Assembly (NCBI GenBank): GCA_036563805.1
Contig: DATCLS010000085.1
Location: 1-53,270 of the forward strand
Reading direction: 5' to 3'
Length of the DNA stretch: 53,270 nucleotides
Origin: DATCLS01 sp036563805
GTDB taxonomy: Bacteria > Actinomycetota > Acidimicrobiia > Acidimicrobiales > VFJN01
The notes beneath the pieces are model-generated. The model was not told the DNA's origin, did not search any database, and saw only the letters and a program-made list of their open reading frames with translations. The translations under genes were made by a program, and so were the position numbers. Every line of letters begins with the position of its first letter. The first letter of the stretch is position 1. Positions 30,346-37,710 of this stretch are shown here, in pieces.

Positions 30346-30888
30346 ATGACGGCGTTCCGGAGGCTGGGGGAGCGCGAGGCCTGGGTCGGCCGGCGCATCC
30401 AGGTCGCCATCGCGTCGGTGGTCACGCCCGACGGGTCGACGGTCGAGCGCGAGATCGTCCACCACCCCGGGGCGGTCGCCGTCGTGCCGCTCCACGACGA
30501 CGGGACCGTCACGCTGGTCCGCCAGTACCGGGCGGCGCTGGACGCCGAGGTGTGGGAGATCCCCGCCGGGCTGCGCGACGTCGACGGCGAGCCGCCCGAC
30601 GAGACCGGCCGCCGCGAGCTCGCCGAGGAGGTCGGCCTGCGGGCCGAGACCCTCGACCACCTGGTCACGTTCCACAACTCGCCGGGGTTCGCCGACGAGG
30701 CCGTGGTCGTCTACATGGCCACCAGGCTCACCGAGGTCGACCACGACCGCCAGAGCATCGAGGAGGAGCACATGGTGATCGACCGGCTCCCGCTCGACGA
30801 GGCGCTGGCCATGGTCGACGACGGCCGCATCACCGACGCCAAGACCGTGATCGGGTTGCAGGTCGTGGCGCGGCGACGCGGGGCGTGA
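30346..30888 (+). CDS. NUDIX hydrolase (ADP-ribose pyrophosphatase type)
   Basis: 180 aa. It probably cleaves ADP-ribose or another nucleoside-diphosphate derivative. The Nudix box is PAGLRDVDGEPPDETGR followed by RELAEEVGL, with one extra residue between the first Gly and Glu relative to GX5E, as I recall for the mycobacterial homologue Rv1700. The N-terminal beta-sheet contains REIVHHPGAVAVVPLHDDG and LVRQYR, typical of ADPRase dimers. A late Glu-rich loop (EEEHMVIDRLPLDEA) matches the catalytic loop region. pyrG-NUDIX-xerD order is conserved in actinobacteria. ATG 30346 immediately follows the 21-bp repeat, with no clear ribosome site. Confidence 0.92.
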   Translation: MTAFRRLGEREAWVGRRIQVAIASVVTPDGSTVEREIVHHPGAVAVVPLHDDGTVTLVRQYRAALDAEVWEIPAGLRDVDGEPPDETGRRELAEEVGLRAETLDHLVTFHNSPGFADEAVVVYMATRLTEVDHDRQSIEEEHMVIDRLPLDEALAMVDDGRITDAKTVIGLQVVARRRGA

Positions 30889-30931
30889 TGCGGCGGCGGG
30901 GCGGCGCCGCATCGGGTGACCGGCGCGCGGC

Positions 30932-31005
30932 GCCCGGCGCGACGCCGTCGGGTGGGGCGCGGTCGCGTCTGGTGCCGCCCGGCGCGACGCCGTCGGGTGG
31001 GGCGC
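30932..31005 (+). repeat. 29-bp direct repeat downstream of the NUDIX gene
   Basis: The 29 bases at 30932-30960 recur exactly at 30977-31005 (45 nt apart), with a further partial copy of GGGGCGCCGTCGGG after it. It lies in the convergent gap between the NUDIX gene and the minus-strand FmdB gene, 30889-31025, where no coding potential was seen. Confidence 0.8.
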
Positions 31006-31025
31006 CGTCGGGCCTGGTGCCGGGG

Positions 31026-31247
31026 TCAGGCGGGGGCGGGGTGGCAGACGCAGCCCGCCCCGCAGCCGCCGGCCGGCGCCGGCTGGGCCGGGGCCTCGGC
31101 CCGCCCGCCGAGCGACACGATCGGCAGCAGCCGGAGGGTGTCGGTATGACCCTGCGGGCAGGTCGCGGGCTCGTCGGCCTCGGCCATCGGGCGGCGGACC
31201 TCGAAGGTCTCGTCGCAGGTGCGGCAGCGGAAGTCGTAGAGCGGCAC
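31026..31247 (-). CDS. FmdB-family zinc-ribbon protein
   Basis: 73 aa. The N-terminus PLYDFRCRTCDETFEVRRPM with a later CPQGH forms the FmdB/CxxC regulatory-type zinc ribbon: Cys8 and Cys11 pair with Cys30 and probably His34. The tail GGCGAGCVCHPAPA is an extra Cys-rich motif common in actinobacterial members. The function of these proteins is not established; FmdB is named as a putative regulator of formamidase. GTG 31247 follows GGGGAGGG at about 5 nt. A TAACCT -10 lies about 40 nt upstream. The gene is divergent from xerD. Confidence 0.85.
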   Translation of the reverse strand: MPLYDFRCRTCDETFEVRRPMAEADEPATCPQGHTDTLRLLPIVSLGGRAEAPAQPAPAGGCGAGCVCHPAPA

Positions 31248-31288
31248 CGGCCCTCCCCGGAACGATCGGCACGGCGTTCGGTGCCTCG

Positions 31289-31294
31289 AGGTTA
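31289..31294 (-). promoter_or_regulatory. -10 element (TAACCT) of the FmdB gene
   Basis: Minus-strand TAACCT predicts a transcript start near 31281 and a leader of about 34 nt that carries the GGGGAGGG ribosome site, unlike the leaderless genes nearby. Confidence 0.4.
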
Positions 31295-31359
31295 CCGGAC
31301 GGGCCTGCGATCGCCGGCTCGCCGGCCCGCCCGACGGGGCTTTGGTGGCTAGCGACACG

Positions 31360-32397
31360 ATGGCCGGCGGGGCGACGGCGGCCGGCGAGGTGCCGGCCGG
31401 GGCCGCGGCCGGCGGGGCGGCGACGGGCGACCCCGACGTCGAGCACGGGGTCGGCCCCGGGGTGGACCCCGCCGTCGACCCCGACGAGCTGCCGCTCGAG
31501 GTCGAGGAGTGGCTGTCCTGGCTGTCCACCGAGCGGGGCCGGTCCGCCGCGACGCTCGAGGCCTACCGGCGCGACGCCCGGGCCTGGTGCCGGTGGCTGC
31601 GCCGCCGGCACACGTCCCTGACCGACGTGCGGGAGCCGGACATCGAGGCCTACGTCGCCGCCCTCCGGGCCGCGGGCCGGGCGCCGGCCACCGTCAAGAA
31701 GGCGGTGGTGGCGGTCCGGTCGCTGCACCGCTTCCTGGCCGAGGACGGGCGGCTGCCCGCCGACCCCGGCGCCGACGTCGAGACGCCGCGGGTCCCGGCC
31801 GGCCTGCCCAAGGCGCTGAGCGAGGCCGAGGTCCAGGCCCTGCTCGACGCGGTCGTGGGCGACGACCCCGTGGCCCGCCGGGACCGGGCCGTGCTCGAGG
31901 TGCTCTACGGCACCGGGCTGCGCATCTCCGAGCTGGTGGGGCTGCGGCTCGGCGACGTCGACCTCGAGTCCGCCCTCCTGCGGGCGTTCGGGAAGGGCGC
32001 CAAGGAGCGGGTCGTGCCGCTCGGCCGCCACGCCCTGCGCGCCCTGTACGAGTGGCTGACCCCCGGGGGCCGGGACGCCCTGGAGCCCGAGCGGTGGGCC
32101 CGGCGGGGCGACGCCGAGGCCGTGTTCCTCAACCGGCGGGGCGGGCGCCTCACCCGGCAGGGGGCGTGGTTGATCGTCAAGCGCTACGGCGAGGCCGTAG
32201 GCCTCGGCGCCAAGCTCACCCCGCACGTGCTGCGCCACTCGTGCGCCACCCACATGCTCGATCACGGCGCCGACATCCGGTCCGTGCAGGAGCTGCTCGG
32301 GCACGCCTCGGTGTCGACGACCCAGGTGTACACCCGGGTGTCGACCGAGCGTCTGTGGGCGGCCTACCGGGCGGCCCACCCCCGGGCGAAGGGATGA
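31360..32397 (+). CDS. xerD: Tyrosine recombinase XerD
   Basis: 345 aa. It resolves chromosome dimers at dif with XerC and FtsK. The N-terminal SAM-like core-binding domain starts at EVEEWLSWLSTERGRSAATLEAYRRD, after a 45-residue Ala/Gly/Asp-rich extension. The catalytic residues are all visible: Arg188 (GTGLRISEL), Lys212 (FGKGAKER), His289 and Arg292 (HVLRHSCATHML), His315 (LLGHASVSTTQ) and Tyr324 (VYTRV). ATG 31360 is used; in-frame TTG 31342 and GTG 31345 would add a few residues. Position after pyrG-NUDIX matches Rv1701. The N-terminal extension is longer than in most XerD. Confidence 0.95.
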   Translation: MAGGATAAGEVPAGAAAGGAATGDPDVEHGVGPGVDPAVDPDELPLEVEEWLSWLSTERGRSAATLEAYRRDARAWCRWLRRRHTSLTDVREPDIEAYVAALRAAGRAPATVKKAVVAVRSLHRFLAEDGRLPADPGADVETPRVPAGLPKALSEAEVQALLDAVVGDDPVARRDRAVLEVLYGTGLRISELVGLRLGDVDLESALLRAFGKGAKERVVPLGRHALRALYEWLTPGGRDALEPERWARRGDAEAVFLNRRGGRLTRQGAWLIVKRYGEAVGLGAKLTPHVLRHSCATHMLDHGADIRSVQELLGHASVSTTQVYTRVSTERLWAAYRAAHPRAKG

Positions 32398-32495
32398 CCG
32401 GTCTGCGGTATTGCCGAAGATGACGTGTGACGATTTTCCGGCAACGGCACGGACGGTGCCGGTCGTTTCCCGGAGCGTCCGAGTTCAGCTTTCGG

Positions 32496-32501
32496 TACCC
32501 T
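32496..32501 (+). promoter_or_regulatory. -10 element (TACCCT) of the TraR/DksA gene
   Basis: TACCCT ends 7 nt before the GTG at 32509, predicting a leaderless mRNA. The gap 32398-32495 shows no gene. Confidence 0.5.
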
Positions 32502-32508
32502 CGGGTTC

Positions 32509-32823
32509 GTGCCGGACCAAACGCTGCTCTCCAACCTCCGAGGCGAGCTCGAGGTCGAGCGCGCCCGGTTCATCGAACAGATCACGGCCCTCTCCGGGGG
32601 CGAGTACGACGAGAACTTCGCGGATTCGGGCCAGGTGGAGGCCGAGAAGGGTGAGAACCGCGCCCTGCTCAGCCAGCTCCGGGAGCAGCTGGCCGAGATC
32701 GAGAGGGCGCTGCAGAAGATGGACGACGGCACCTACGGGCAGTGCGAGCGCTGCGGCGGTCCGATCGGCGAGGCCCGGTTGGAGGCCATGCCGGCCACGC
32801 GGTACTGCATCGACCACGCCTGA
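32509..32823 (+). CDS. TraR/DksA-type zinc-finger protein
   Basis: 104 aa. A helical coiled-coil hairpin (RGELEVERARFIEQITAL ... RALLSQLREQLAEIERALQKMDDG) precedes the DksA/TraR finger YGQCERCGGPIGEARLEAMPATRYCIDHA. The ligands would be Cys79, Cys82, Cys100 and His103, with His where the classic C4 finger has Cys. Proteins of this family bind the RNA polymerase secondary channel (DksA) or have unknown roles in actinobacteria. The hairpin-tip Asp pair is present as MDDG, at the end of the hairpin rather than its tip. It stands alone after xerD with its own -10 element. Confidence 0.88.
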   Translation: MPDQTLLSNLRGELEVERARFIEQITALSGGEYDENFADSGQVEAEKGENRALLSQLREQLAEIERALQKMDDGTYGQCERCGGPIGEARLEAMPATRYCIDHA

Positions 32824-32847
32824 GTGGCACGAAATTCACGTTGAGGA

Positions 32848-32864
32848 CCAGGGCTCGGCCCTGG
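32848..32864. promoter_or_regulatory. Palindrome CCAGGGC-TCG-GCCCTGG
   Basis: Perfect 7-bp inverted repeat, 24 nt after the TraR/DksA stop and 6 nt before the TATTGT hexamer at 32871. It could be the upstream gene's terminator (no U tract follows) or an operator over the -35/spacer of the next promoter. Confidence 0.5.
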
Positions 32865-32870
32865 CTGGCG

Positions 32871-32876
32871 TATTGT
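32871..32876 (+). promoter_or_regulatory. -10 element (TATTGT) of the HD-domain gene
   Basis: TATTGT predicts a start near 32883 and a leader of about 40 nt with GGGGAG at 32907-32912 before the GTG at 32923. Confidence 0.45.
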
Positions 32877-32922
32877 GCGTGCCCCGCAGTCAGTTGACCG
32901 ACCGCTGGGGAGTGTGACGACC

Positions 32923-33615
32923 GTGGCACCGTGGGCGCACCTGGCACGACGATTCATCGGCTCCCTGCGGCCCGGCGGGCCGCCCGCGGCCGATGAGGCG
33001 TGGGTGGCCGGCGCGCTGGCGCCGACCGAGGCGGCGCTGTGGCAGCGCATGAGCGCGCCCGACCGTCGCCACGCCGTCGGCGTGGCCCGGGCGGTAACTG
33101 CGGCGCTCGGGCCCGAGGCGGTCCGGGCGGTGCGGGCCGCCGCGCTGCTCCACGACGTCGGCAAGATCGAGGCCGGCTTCGGCCCGGTGCGGCGCGCCGC
33201 CGTCACGCTCGCCGCCATGGTGATCGGGCGTGAGGAGGCCGTCGCCCGCTGGAGCGGGCGGCGCGGCTTCCTTGGCCGGGCCGGCGCCTACCTGCGCCAC
33301 GACGAGATCGGGGCCGCCCTGCTCACCGAGGCGTGCAGCGACCCGCTGACCGTGGCCTGGGCCCGTGAGCACCACCTGCCGGCCGACCAGTGGACGGTGC
33401 CGCCCGCCATCGGCGCCGCCCTCAAGGCGGCCGACGACGGGCCGGACCGGGTGGTGGCGGCGCCAGTGGCGGTGCCGGCTGCGGCGGTGTCGACGCCCGG
33501 GGCGGCGGGCGTCGGCGAATCGGGCGGAGCTTCGACGACCGTTCCCGCGCCGCCGCCGGACGCGGCCCCGGCGGCTCGGGCAGCGCCGGAGGCCGCGCCG
33601 AGACGGTCGGGGTGA
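32923..33615 (+). CDS. HD-domain protein (putative phosphohydrolase)
   Basis: 230 aa. The metal-binding HD signature is ALLHDVGKIEAG, preceded by a helical segment with RRHAVGVARAV (upstream His) and followed by YLRHDEIGAALL, AREHHLP and KAADDG. This gives the H...HD...H...D spacing of small HD phosphohydrolases. The substrate is unknown. From about residue 180 the protein turns into an Ala/Pro/Val-rich tail. GTG 32923 is chosen because GGGGAG is 10 nt upstream; GTG 32914 and GTG 32875 are alternatives. Its stop overlaps the start of the giant flippase-like gene (GTGA), so the two are coupled and perhaps work together. Confidence 0.8.
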   Translation: MAPWAHLARRFIGSLRPGGPPAADEAWVAGALAPTEAALWQRMSAPDRRHAVGVARAVTAALGPEAVRAVRAAALLHDVGKIEAGFGPVRRAAVTLAAMVIGREEAVARWSGRRGFLGRAGAYLRHDEIGAALLTEACSDPLTVAWAREHHLPADQWTVPPAIGAALKAADDGPDRVVAAPVAVPAAAVSTPGAAGVGESGGASTTVPAPPPDAAPAARAAPEAAPRRSG

Positions 33616-36600
33616 GCCCCTCCCGCCGTCGCTCGCCGCGACCGGCGCCCGGCGAGAACGAGCCGGAGGCGACCGGCCCGGGCCCGGGCCCGGAGCCCGA
33701 CGACGAGCCCGCAGCGCGCTCCGACGTGCGCGGCCGGGTGGGCCGGGTCGCCGGCGGGCTCCGCCGCCTGCGCCCGGCGCGGTCGGCCCGCGGGGCCGCG
33801 GACCGCCCACCGCCGGCCGCGGACCGCCCACCGCCGGCCGCCGACGCCCCCGCGGCCGACGCGGCCGCGCCGCTGCGGCCCGCCGGGCCCGGCGCCCCGG
33901 CGGCCCCGGGCCTGGACACCTGGGTCTCGGCCGTCATGGGCCCCCGCAGCCCCGACCCGACCCCGGCCCCGCCCGGCGCGGCGCCCGCCGAGCCGGCTGC
34001 GGGACGTCCGGTCGAGGCGCCGGCGGGGTCGTCGGCGGATGCGGTCCTGCCTGGCGCGGCGCCCGCCGAGCCGGCTGCGCGACCTCCAGTCGACGCGCCG
34101 GACCGACCGGGCACCCGCGCCCGCCCCGCCGACGCGCCCCCGGAGCCGGCGGGCTGCACCGAACCGGGCGCCGTCCCCCCGCCGACGGGGACCTCCGCCG
34201 GCCCGGCGTCGCTTGGCACCCCTGGCCCGGCCGGGCAGCCGCCGGCGGCCCCGCTGGAATCCCCCGCCACCCCAGGCGCCACCGGCCCTGCGGCTCACCC
34301 GGGCCCGGCGTCCGCCGACCCGGCCTCTCGGGGCAGCGGCCCCCCGCCCCCGCCGACCCGGCCGGACTCGCCCGCCACCGGCCCCGCGCCTGCGGCGGGG
34401 CTCCGCTCCACCGACCGCGCCCGGCGTGGCGCGTGGCCGGTGCCGTCGGAGGCCGCCTCAGGGCCGGGTGCCTTTGAGCCTCGAGCCGGGCTCGGCCCGG
34501 CCGCGTCGGCCGGCGCTGCCCGGGGTGCTGGCGAGCCGCCGTCGGCGGCGCCCGCCGGGGCTGACCCGGCCGGGCCGACCGGCACAGCCGGGACCACGGG
34601 CGATGTCGGCTCGCCTGCTGGGCCCGCCGGACGGGCGGGGGAGGCGCAGGCTGAGCCACCGGCGGGTCCAGGGGAGTCGGCTGGGGTCGCCGGGCGTGCT
34701 GGCGTGGCTCAGCCTGGTCCGGCGCCGGCCGGGGTGGGGCGCGTGGGGTGGCCCGACCTGGAGGACACGTCGCCCGTGGCGGCGGCGCGACCCGCCTTCG
34801 ATCCGGCTGCCGGCATCGACCAGGACTTCGACCACGACACCGACGAGCCCGCCGAGGGCGACGCCGCCGAAGCCGACGGCGGCGAAACCGGCCAGGGGGC
34901 GCCAGGGGAGGCGCTGCCGGCCCCTGACCAGGCGCCCGAGCGGCGGGAGGGGCGCCGACGGGGCGGGTGGCTGGCCCGACTGCGGCGGGCCGGGGCCGGC
35001 GATGCGGTGACCACCGGCGACGATGCGGTGACCACCGGCGACGAAGCGTCCCATGCCGACGACGCCGGCGACCCCGACGAGCGATCGGCGTCGGTCGCCG
35101 CCGACGCGGTCGCGCCCACCAGCGAGGACGACGACTTCCGGTTCGGGGCCGGCGCCCCCGAGGCCGAGCCCGGGGCGGCCGCCCCGTCGGCGGCCCCGCC
35201 CCAGGCTCCGCCCCAGGCCACATCCCCTGACCTCGACCTCCTGGCCCCGATCCTGGCCGAGGAGCACCCCGTCGAGACCGAGGTGGCGCCCCGCCGCCGG
35301 GTCCGCTCGGCCGGCGACGTGCTGCGCCTGCTGGCCGGCCTGGCGCTGGTCGGCATTGGCCTGTCGGTGGCGGCCTGGGCCAAGTCGACGGTGGGTGGCG
35401 TCGAGGAGGACGTCACCCGCAACTTCGCCCGCCTCCCCGACCGGGTCGAGGAGGCGCTGGCCGGCAGCGCCCTCGTGATCTCGGCGGCGCTGCCGCTGGC
35501 GGCCAGCATCGTGCTGATCCTGCGCCGCCGCTACGTGCTCACGGCGTCGCTGGCCCTGGCCGTCTCGGTGGCCGCCTGGGTCATGGACCGGCTGGGCGAC
35601 GTGCTGGCCGACCGGGGCCTGATCACCGACCAGTCCGGCGCGACCGCCGAGGTCGACCTGGGCAGCCCCGGGTTCGCGACCTCGCCGCTCATCGCCTCGA
35701 CCGTGGCCATCGTGATCATCGTGTCGCCCCGGCTCACGATCCGGTGGCGGCGGGTGTTCTGGGCGGCGGTGGCCCTGTTGGTGGTGATGCGCATCGTGGG
35801 GGCCAGCGCCCCACCGCTGGACGTGCTGATCGCCCTGGGCGTCGGCATGGTGGTCGGGGCGCTCGCCCTGGTGGCAGTGGGCGCGCCCAGCCTCGACCCT
35901 GACGGCCCGGCGCTGACCCGCATGCTGCGGGAGGCCCACATCCACCCGACCCGCATCGTGCAGATGCACGCAACGGGCGGCGTGCTCACCTACCGGGTGT
36001 GGCGGGCCGACCAGCCCACGCTCATCCTGCGCCTGCGCACCCCGCACGACCGGTCGGCCGACCTGCTCGAGCGGCTGTGGCGCCGCATCCGCTACCGCAC
36101 GACGTCGCCGGGCCGGCCGTTCAGCTCGATGCGCCGGCTGATCGAGCGCGAGGCTCTGGCGCTGACCGTGGCCCGGACCGGCGGCGTGCGGGTCCCGGGG
36201 CTGGAGGGCGTGGTGGGCGACTCGTCCGGCACGGTGGGCCTGGCGCTCGAGGACACGAACGGCCGCCCGCTCAGCGCCCTGTCGGAGAGCGAGCTGACCG
36301 ACGACGTGCTCGACGCCGCCTGGCGCCAGCTCGGCCTGCTCCACTGGCGCCGGATCGCCCACCGCGAGCTCGACCTCGACCGCATCGAGGTCGACCCCGA
36401 GGGGCGGACCTGGCTGGTCGGCATGGACCGGGCGGCGGTGGCGGCCGGCGACCGCGACCTGTCGCGGGACGTCGCCCAGCTGCTGGTGGACGTGGCGCTG
36501 GCCGTCGGCCCCGACCGGGCCGTGCGGACCGCGGAGCGAGCCCTGGGGTCGGAGGCGATCAGCAACGCCCTGCCGTACCTCCAGCCGCTGGCGCTGCCGC

Positions 36601-37637
36601 CGACGACCCGCAGCGCCGCCCGCCGCGACCGGGCGGTCCTCGAGGAGACCCGGGCCCGGGCCGCCGAGGTGACCGGCACGCCCGAGGTCGAGCTGGCCCG
36701 CCTCGACCGGGTGTCGACCCGCACGGTCGTCACGGTGGCCGCGGTCGGCCTGGCGTTCTACGTGCTGCTGCCGCAGCTCGGCGACCTGGAGCGGACGGCC
36801 GACGCCTTCCAGGACGCCCACTGGGGGTGGGTGCCGCTCATGGTCGGCGCCCAGGGGCTGACCTACCTGTTCGCGGCCGTGTCGCTGATGGGGTCGGTGC
36901 CGTCGCCGCTGCGGTTCTGGCCGACGGTGCGGGCCCAGATCGCCACCGAGTTCGTGGGGCGGATCACGCCGGGCAGCACCGGCGGCCTCGCCCTCGGCGT
37001 CCGCTACCTGCAGCGCTCGGGTATGGATCCGGCGGCCGCCACCGCGTCGGTGGGGCTGAACGCGGTCGGCGGCCTGACCGTCCACCTGTCGCTGATGATC
37101 GCGTTCTTCGCCTGGACCGGGACGAGCGGGATCGGCGGGTTCTCGCTGCCGGACGCCAACCTGATCCTGGCGGGCGTGGCGGCCGTGCTGTCGGTCGGCG
37201 GGGCGATCCTGGTGGCCCGGCCACTGCGGGAGCGCCTGGTCGGACCGGTGGTCAGCGCGGCCCGCTCGGCCTACGAGGCGCTGAGCGGGGTGGCGTCGAA
37301 CCCGCTGCGGGTGCTGCAGCTGGTCCTGGGCTCGATCGGCGTGACGGTGGCCAACATCGCCGCGCTGGTGGCGACGATCCAGGGCTTCGGCGGGGGCCTG
37401 AGCTTCCCCCAGATCGGCGCCGCCTACCTGGGCGCCACCGCCCTGGCCAGCGCCTCGCCCACCCCCGGTGGCCTGGGCGCGTTCGAGGCGGCGCTCATCA
37501 CCGCCCTGTCGGGCTTCGGGATGGACGACGGCGCGGCCGTGTCGTCGGTGCTCAGCTTCCGGCTGGTCACCTACTGGCTGCCCACCCTGCCCGGGTGGGT
37601 GGCGTTCCACTGGATGGAGCGCAACGGCGAGCTGTAG
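33612..37637 (+). CDS. Giant membrane protein: disordered head, kinase-like domain, lysylphosphatidylglycerol-synthase-type TM domain
   Basis: 1341 aa, about 450 more than related proteins I recall. Residues 1 to about 560 are Pro/Ala/Gly-rich and repetitive, turning acidic near 400-520. Two to six TM helices follow (LRLLAGLALVGIGLSVAAWA from about 570, LVISAALPLAASIVLIL, SPLIASTVAIVIIVS, VALLVVMRIVG and more). A soluble kinase-like domain spans about 775-1010: a RLIEREALALTVA helix, HRELDLDRIEVDPEGRTWLVGMDRA where HxD...N and DFG would be, and RDVAQLLVDVALAVG. Its catalytic residues look non-canonical. The end (about 1035-1335) is a flippase-like domain of the LPG-synthase/AglD family with EFVGRITPGSTGGLALGVRYLQ and ASPTPGGLGAFEAAL. 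It probably moves or senses lipid intermediates; the substrate is unknown. GTG 33612 is coupled to the HD gene. Confidence 0.8.
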   Translation: MSPSRRRSPRPAPGENEPEATGPGPGPEPDDEPAARSDVRGRVGRVAGGLRRLRPARSARGAADRPPPAADRPPPAADAPAADAAAPLRPAGPGAPAAPGLDTWVSAVMGPRSPDPTPAPPGAAPAEPAAGRPVEAPAGSSADAVLPGAAPAEPAARPPVDAPDRPGTRARPADAPPEPAGCTEPGAVPPPTGTSAGPASLGTPGPAGQPPAAPLESPATPGATGPAAHPGPASADPASRGSGPPPPPTRPDSPATGPAPAAGLRSTDRARRGAWPVPSEAASGPGAFEPRAGLGPAASAGAARGAGEPPSAAPAGADPAGPTGTAGTTGDVGSPAGPAGRAGEAQAEPPAGPGESAGVAGRAGVAQPGPAPAGVGRVGWPDLEDTSPVAAARPAFDPAAGIDQDFDHDTDEPAEGDAAEADGGETGQGAPGEALPAPDQAPERREGRRRGGWLARLRRAGAGDAVTTGDDAVTTGDEASHADDAGDPDERSASVAADAVAPTSEDDDFRFGAGAPEAEPGAAAPSAAPPQAPPQATSPDLDLLAPILAEEHPVETEVAPRRRVRSAGDVLRLLAGLALVGIGLSVAAWAKSTVGGVEEDVTRNFARLPDRVEEALAGSALVISAALPLAASIVLILRRRYVLTASLALAVSVAAWVMDRLGDVLADRGLITDQSGATAEVDLGSPGFATSPLIASTVAIVIIVSPRLTIRWRRVFWAAVALLVVMRIVGASAPPLDVLIALGVGMVVGALALVAVGAPSLDPDGPALTRMLREAHIHPTRIVQMHATGGVLTYRVWRADQPTLILRLRTPHDRSADLLERLWRRIRYRTTSPGRPFSSMRRLIEREALALTVARTGGVRVPGLEGVVGDSSGTVGLALEDTNGRPLSALSESELTDDVLDAAWRQLGLLHWRRIAHRELDLDRIEVDPEGRTWLVGMDRAAVAAGDRDLSRDVAQLLVDVALAVGPDRAVRTAERALGSEAISNALPYLQPLALPPTTRSAARRDRAVLEETRARAAEVTGTPEVELARLDRVSTRTVVTVAAVGLAFYVLLPQLGDLERTADAFQDAHWGWVPLMVGAQGLTYLFAAVSLMGSVPSPLRFWPTVRAQIATEFVGRITPGSTGGLALGVRYLQRSGMDPAAATASVGLNAVGGLTVHLSLMIAFFAWTGTSGIGGFSLPDANLILAGVAAVLSVGGAILVARPLRERLVGPVVSAARSAYEALSGVASNPLRVLQLVLGSIGVTVANIAALVATIQGFGGGLSFPQIGAAYLGATALASASPTPGGLGAFEAALITALSGFGMDDGAAVSSVLSFRLVTYWLPTLPGWVAFHWMERNGEL
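33798..33839 (+). repeat. Tandem 21-nt repeat (2 copies) in the giant gene
   Basis: 33798-33818 is repeated exactly at 33819-33839. It encodes two copies of a seven-residue ADRPPPA unit within the disordered head. Confidence 0.85.
33975..34079 (+). repeat. 27-nt direct repeat, 78 nt apart
   Basis: 33975-34001 recurs exactly at 34053-34079, with similar flanks (CGACCTCCAGTCGACGCGCC against CGGGACGTCCGGTCGAGGCGCC). It encodes GAAPAEPAA twice, 26 codons apart. Confidence 0.85.
35001..35042 (+). repeat. Tandem 21-nt repeat (2 copies) near the end of the disordered head
   Basis: 35001-35021 is repeated exactly at 35022-35042. It encodes DAVTTGD twice. Confidence 0.85.
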
Positions 37638-37676
37638 CGGGCACGGCGCCGCCGCAACGGTGCGACGCCGCCGACC

Positions 37677-37688
37677 GGGGGGGGGGGG
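37677..37688 (+). repeat. Homopolymer of 12 G
   Basis: Twelve consecutive G at 37677-37688, in the 73-nt gap between the convergent giant gene and trpS. It is long enough to be an assembly or sequencing risk. It is outside any gene, so phase variation of a coding frame is not indicated. Confidence 0.9.
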
Positions 37689-37710
37689 AGTGGGAGCGGC
37701 GCCCCGCAGC

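Noticed and set aside
31360..32397. Tyrosine recombinase as an integrase of a genomic island
   Set aside because: Its place after pyrG-NUDIX matches housekeeping xerD. No tRNA, attachment site or phage genes flank it.
33798..35042. Repeats in the giant gene as a mobile element or CRISPR remnant
   Set aside because: All offsets are multiples of three within one open frame, and no transposase or terminal inverted repeats are present.
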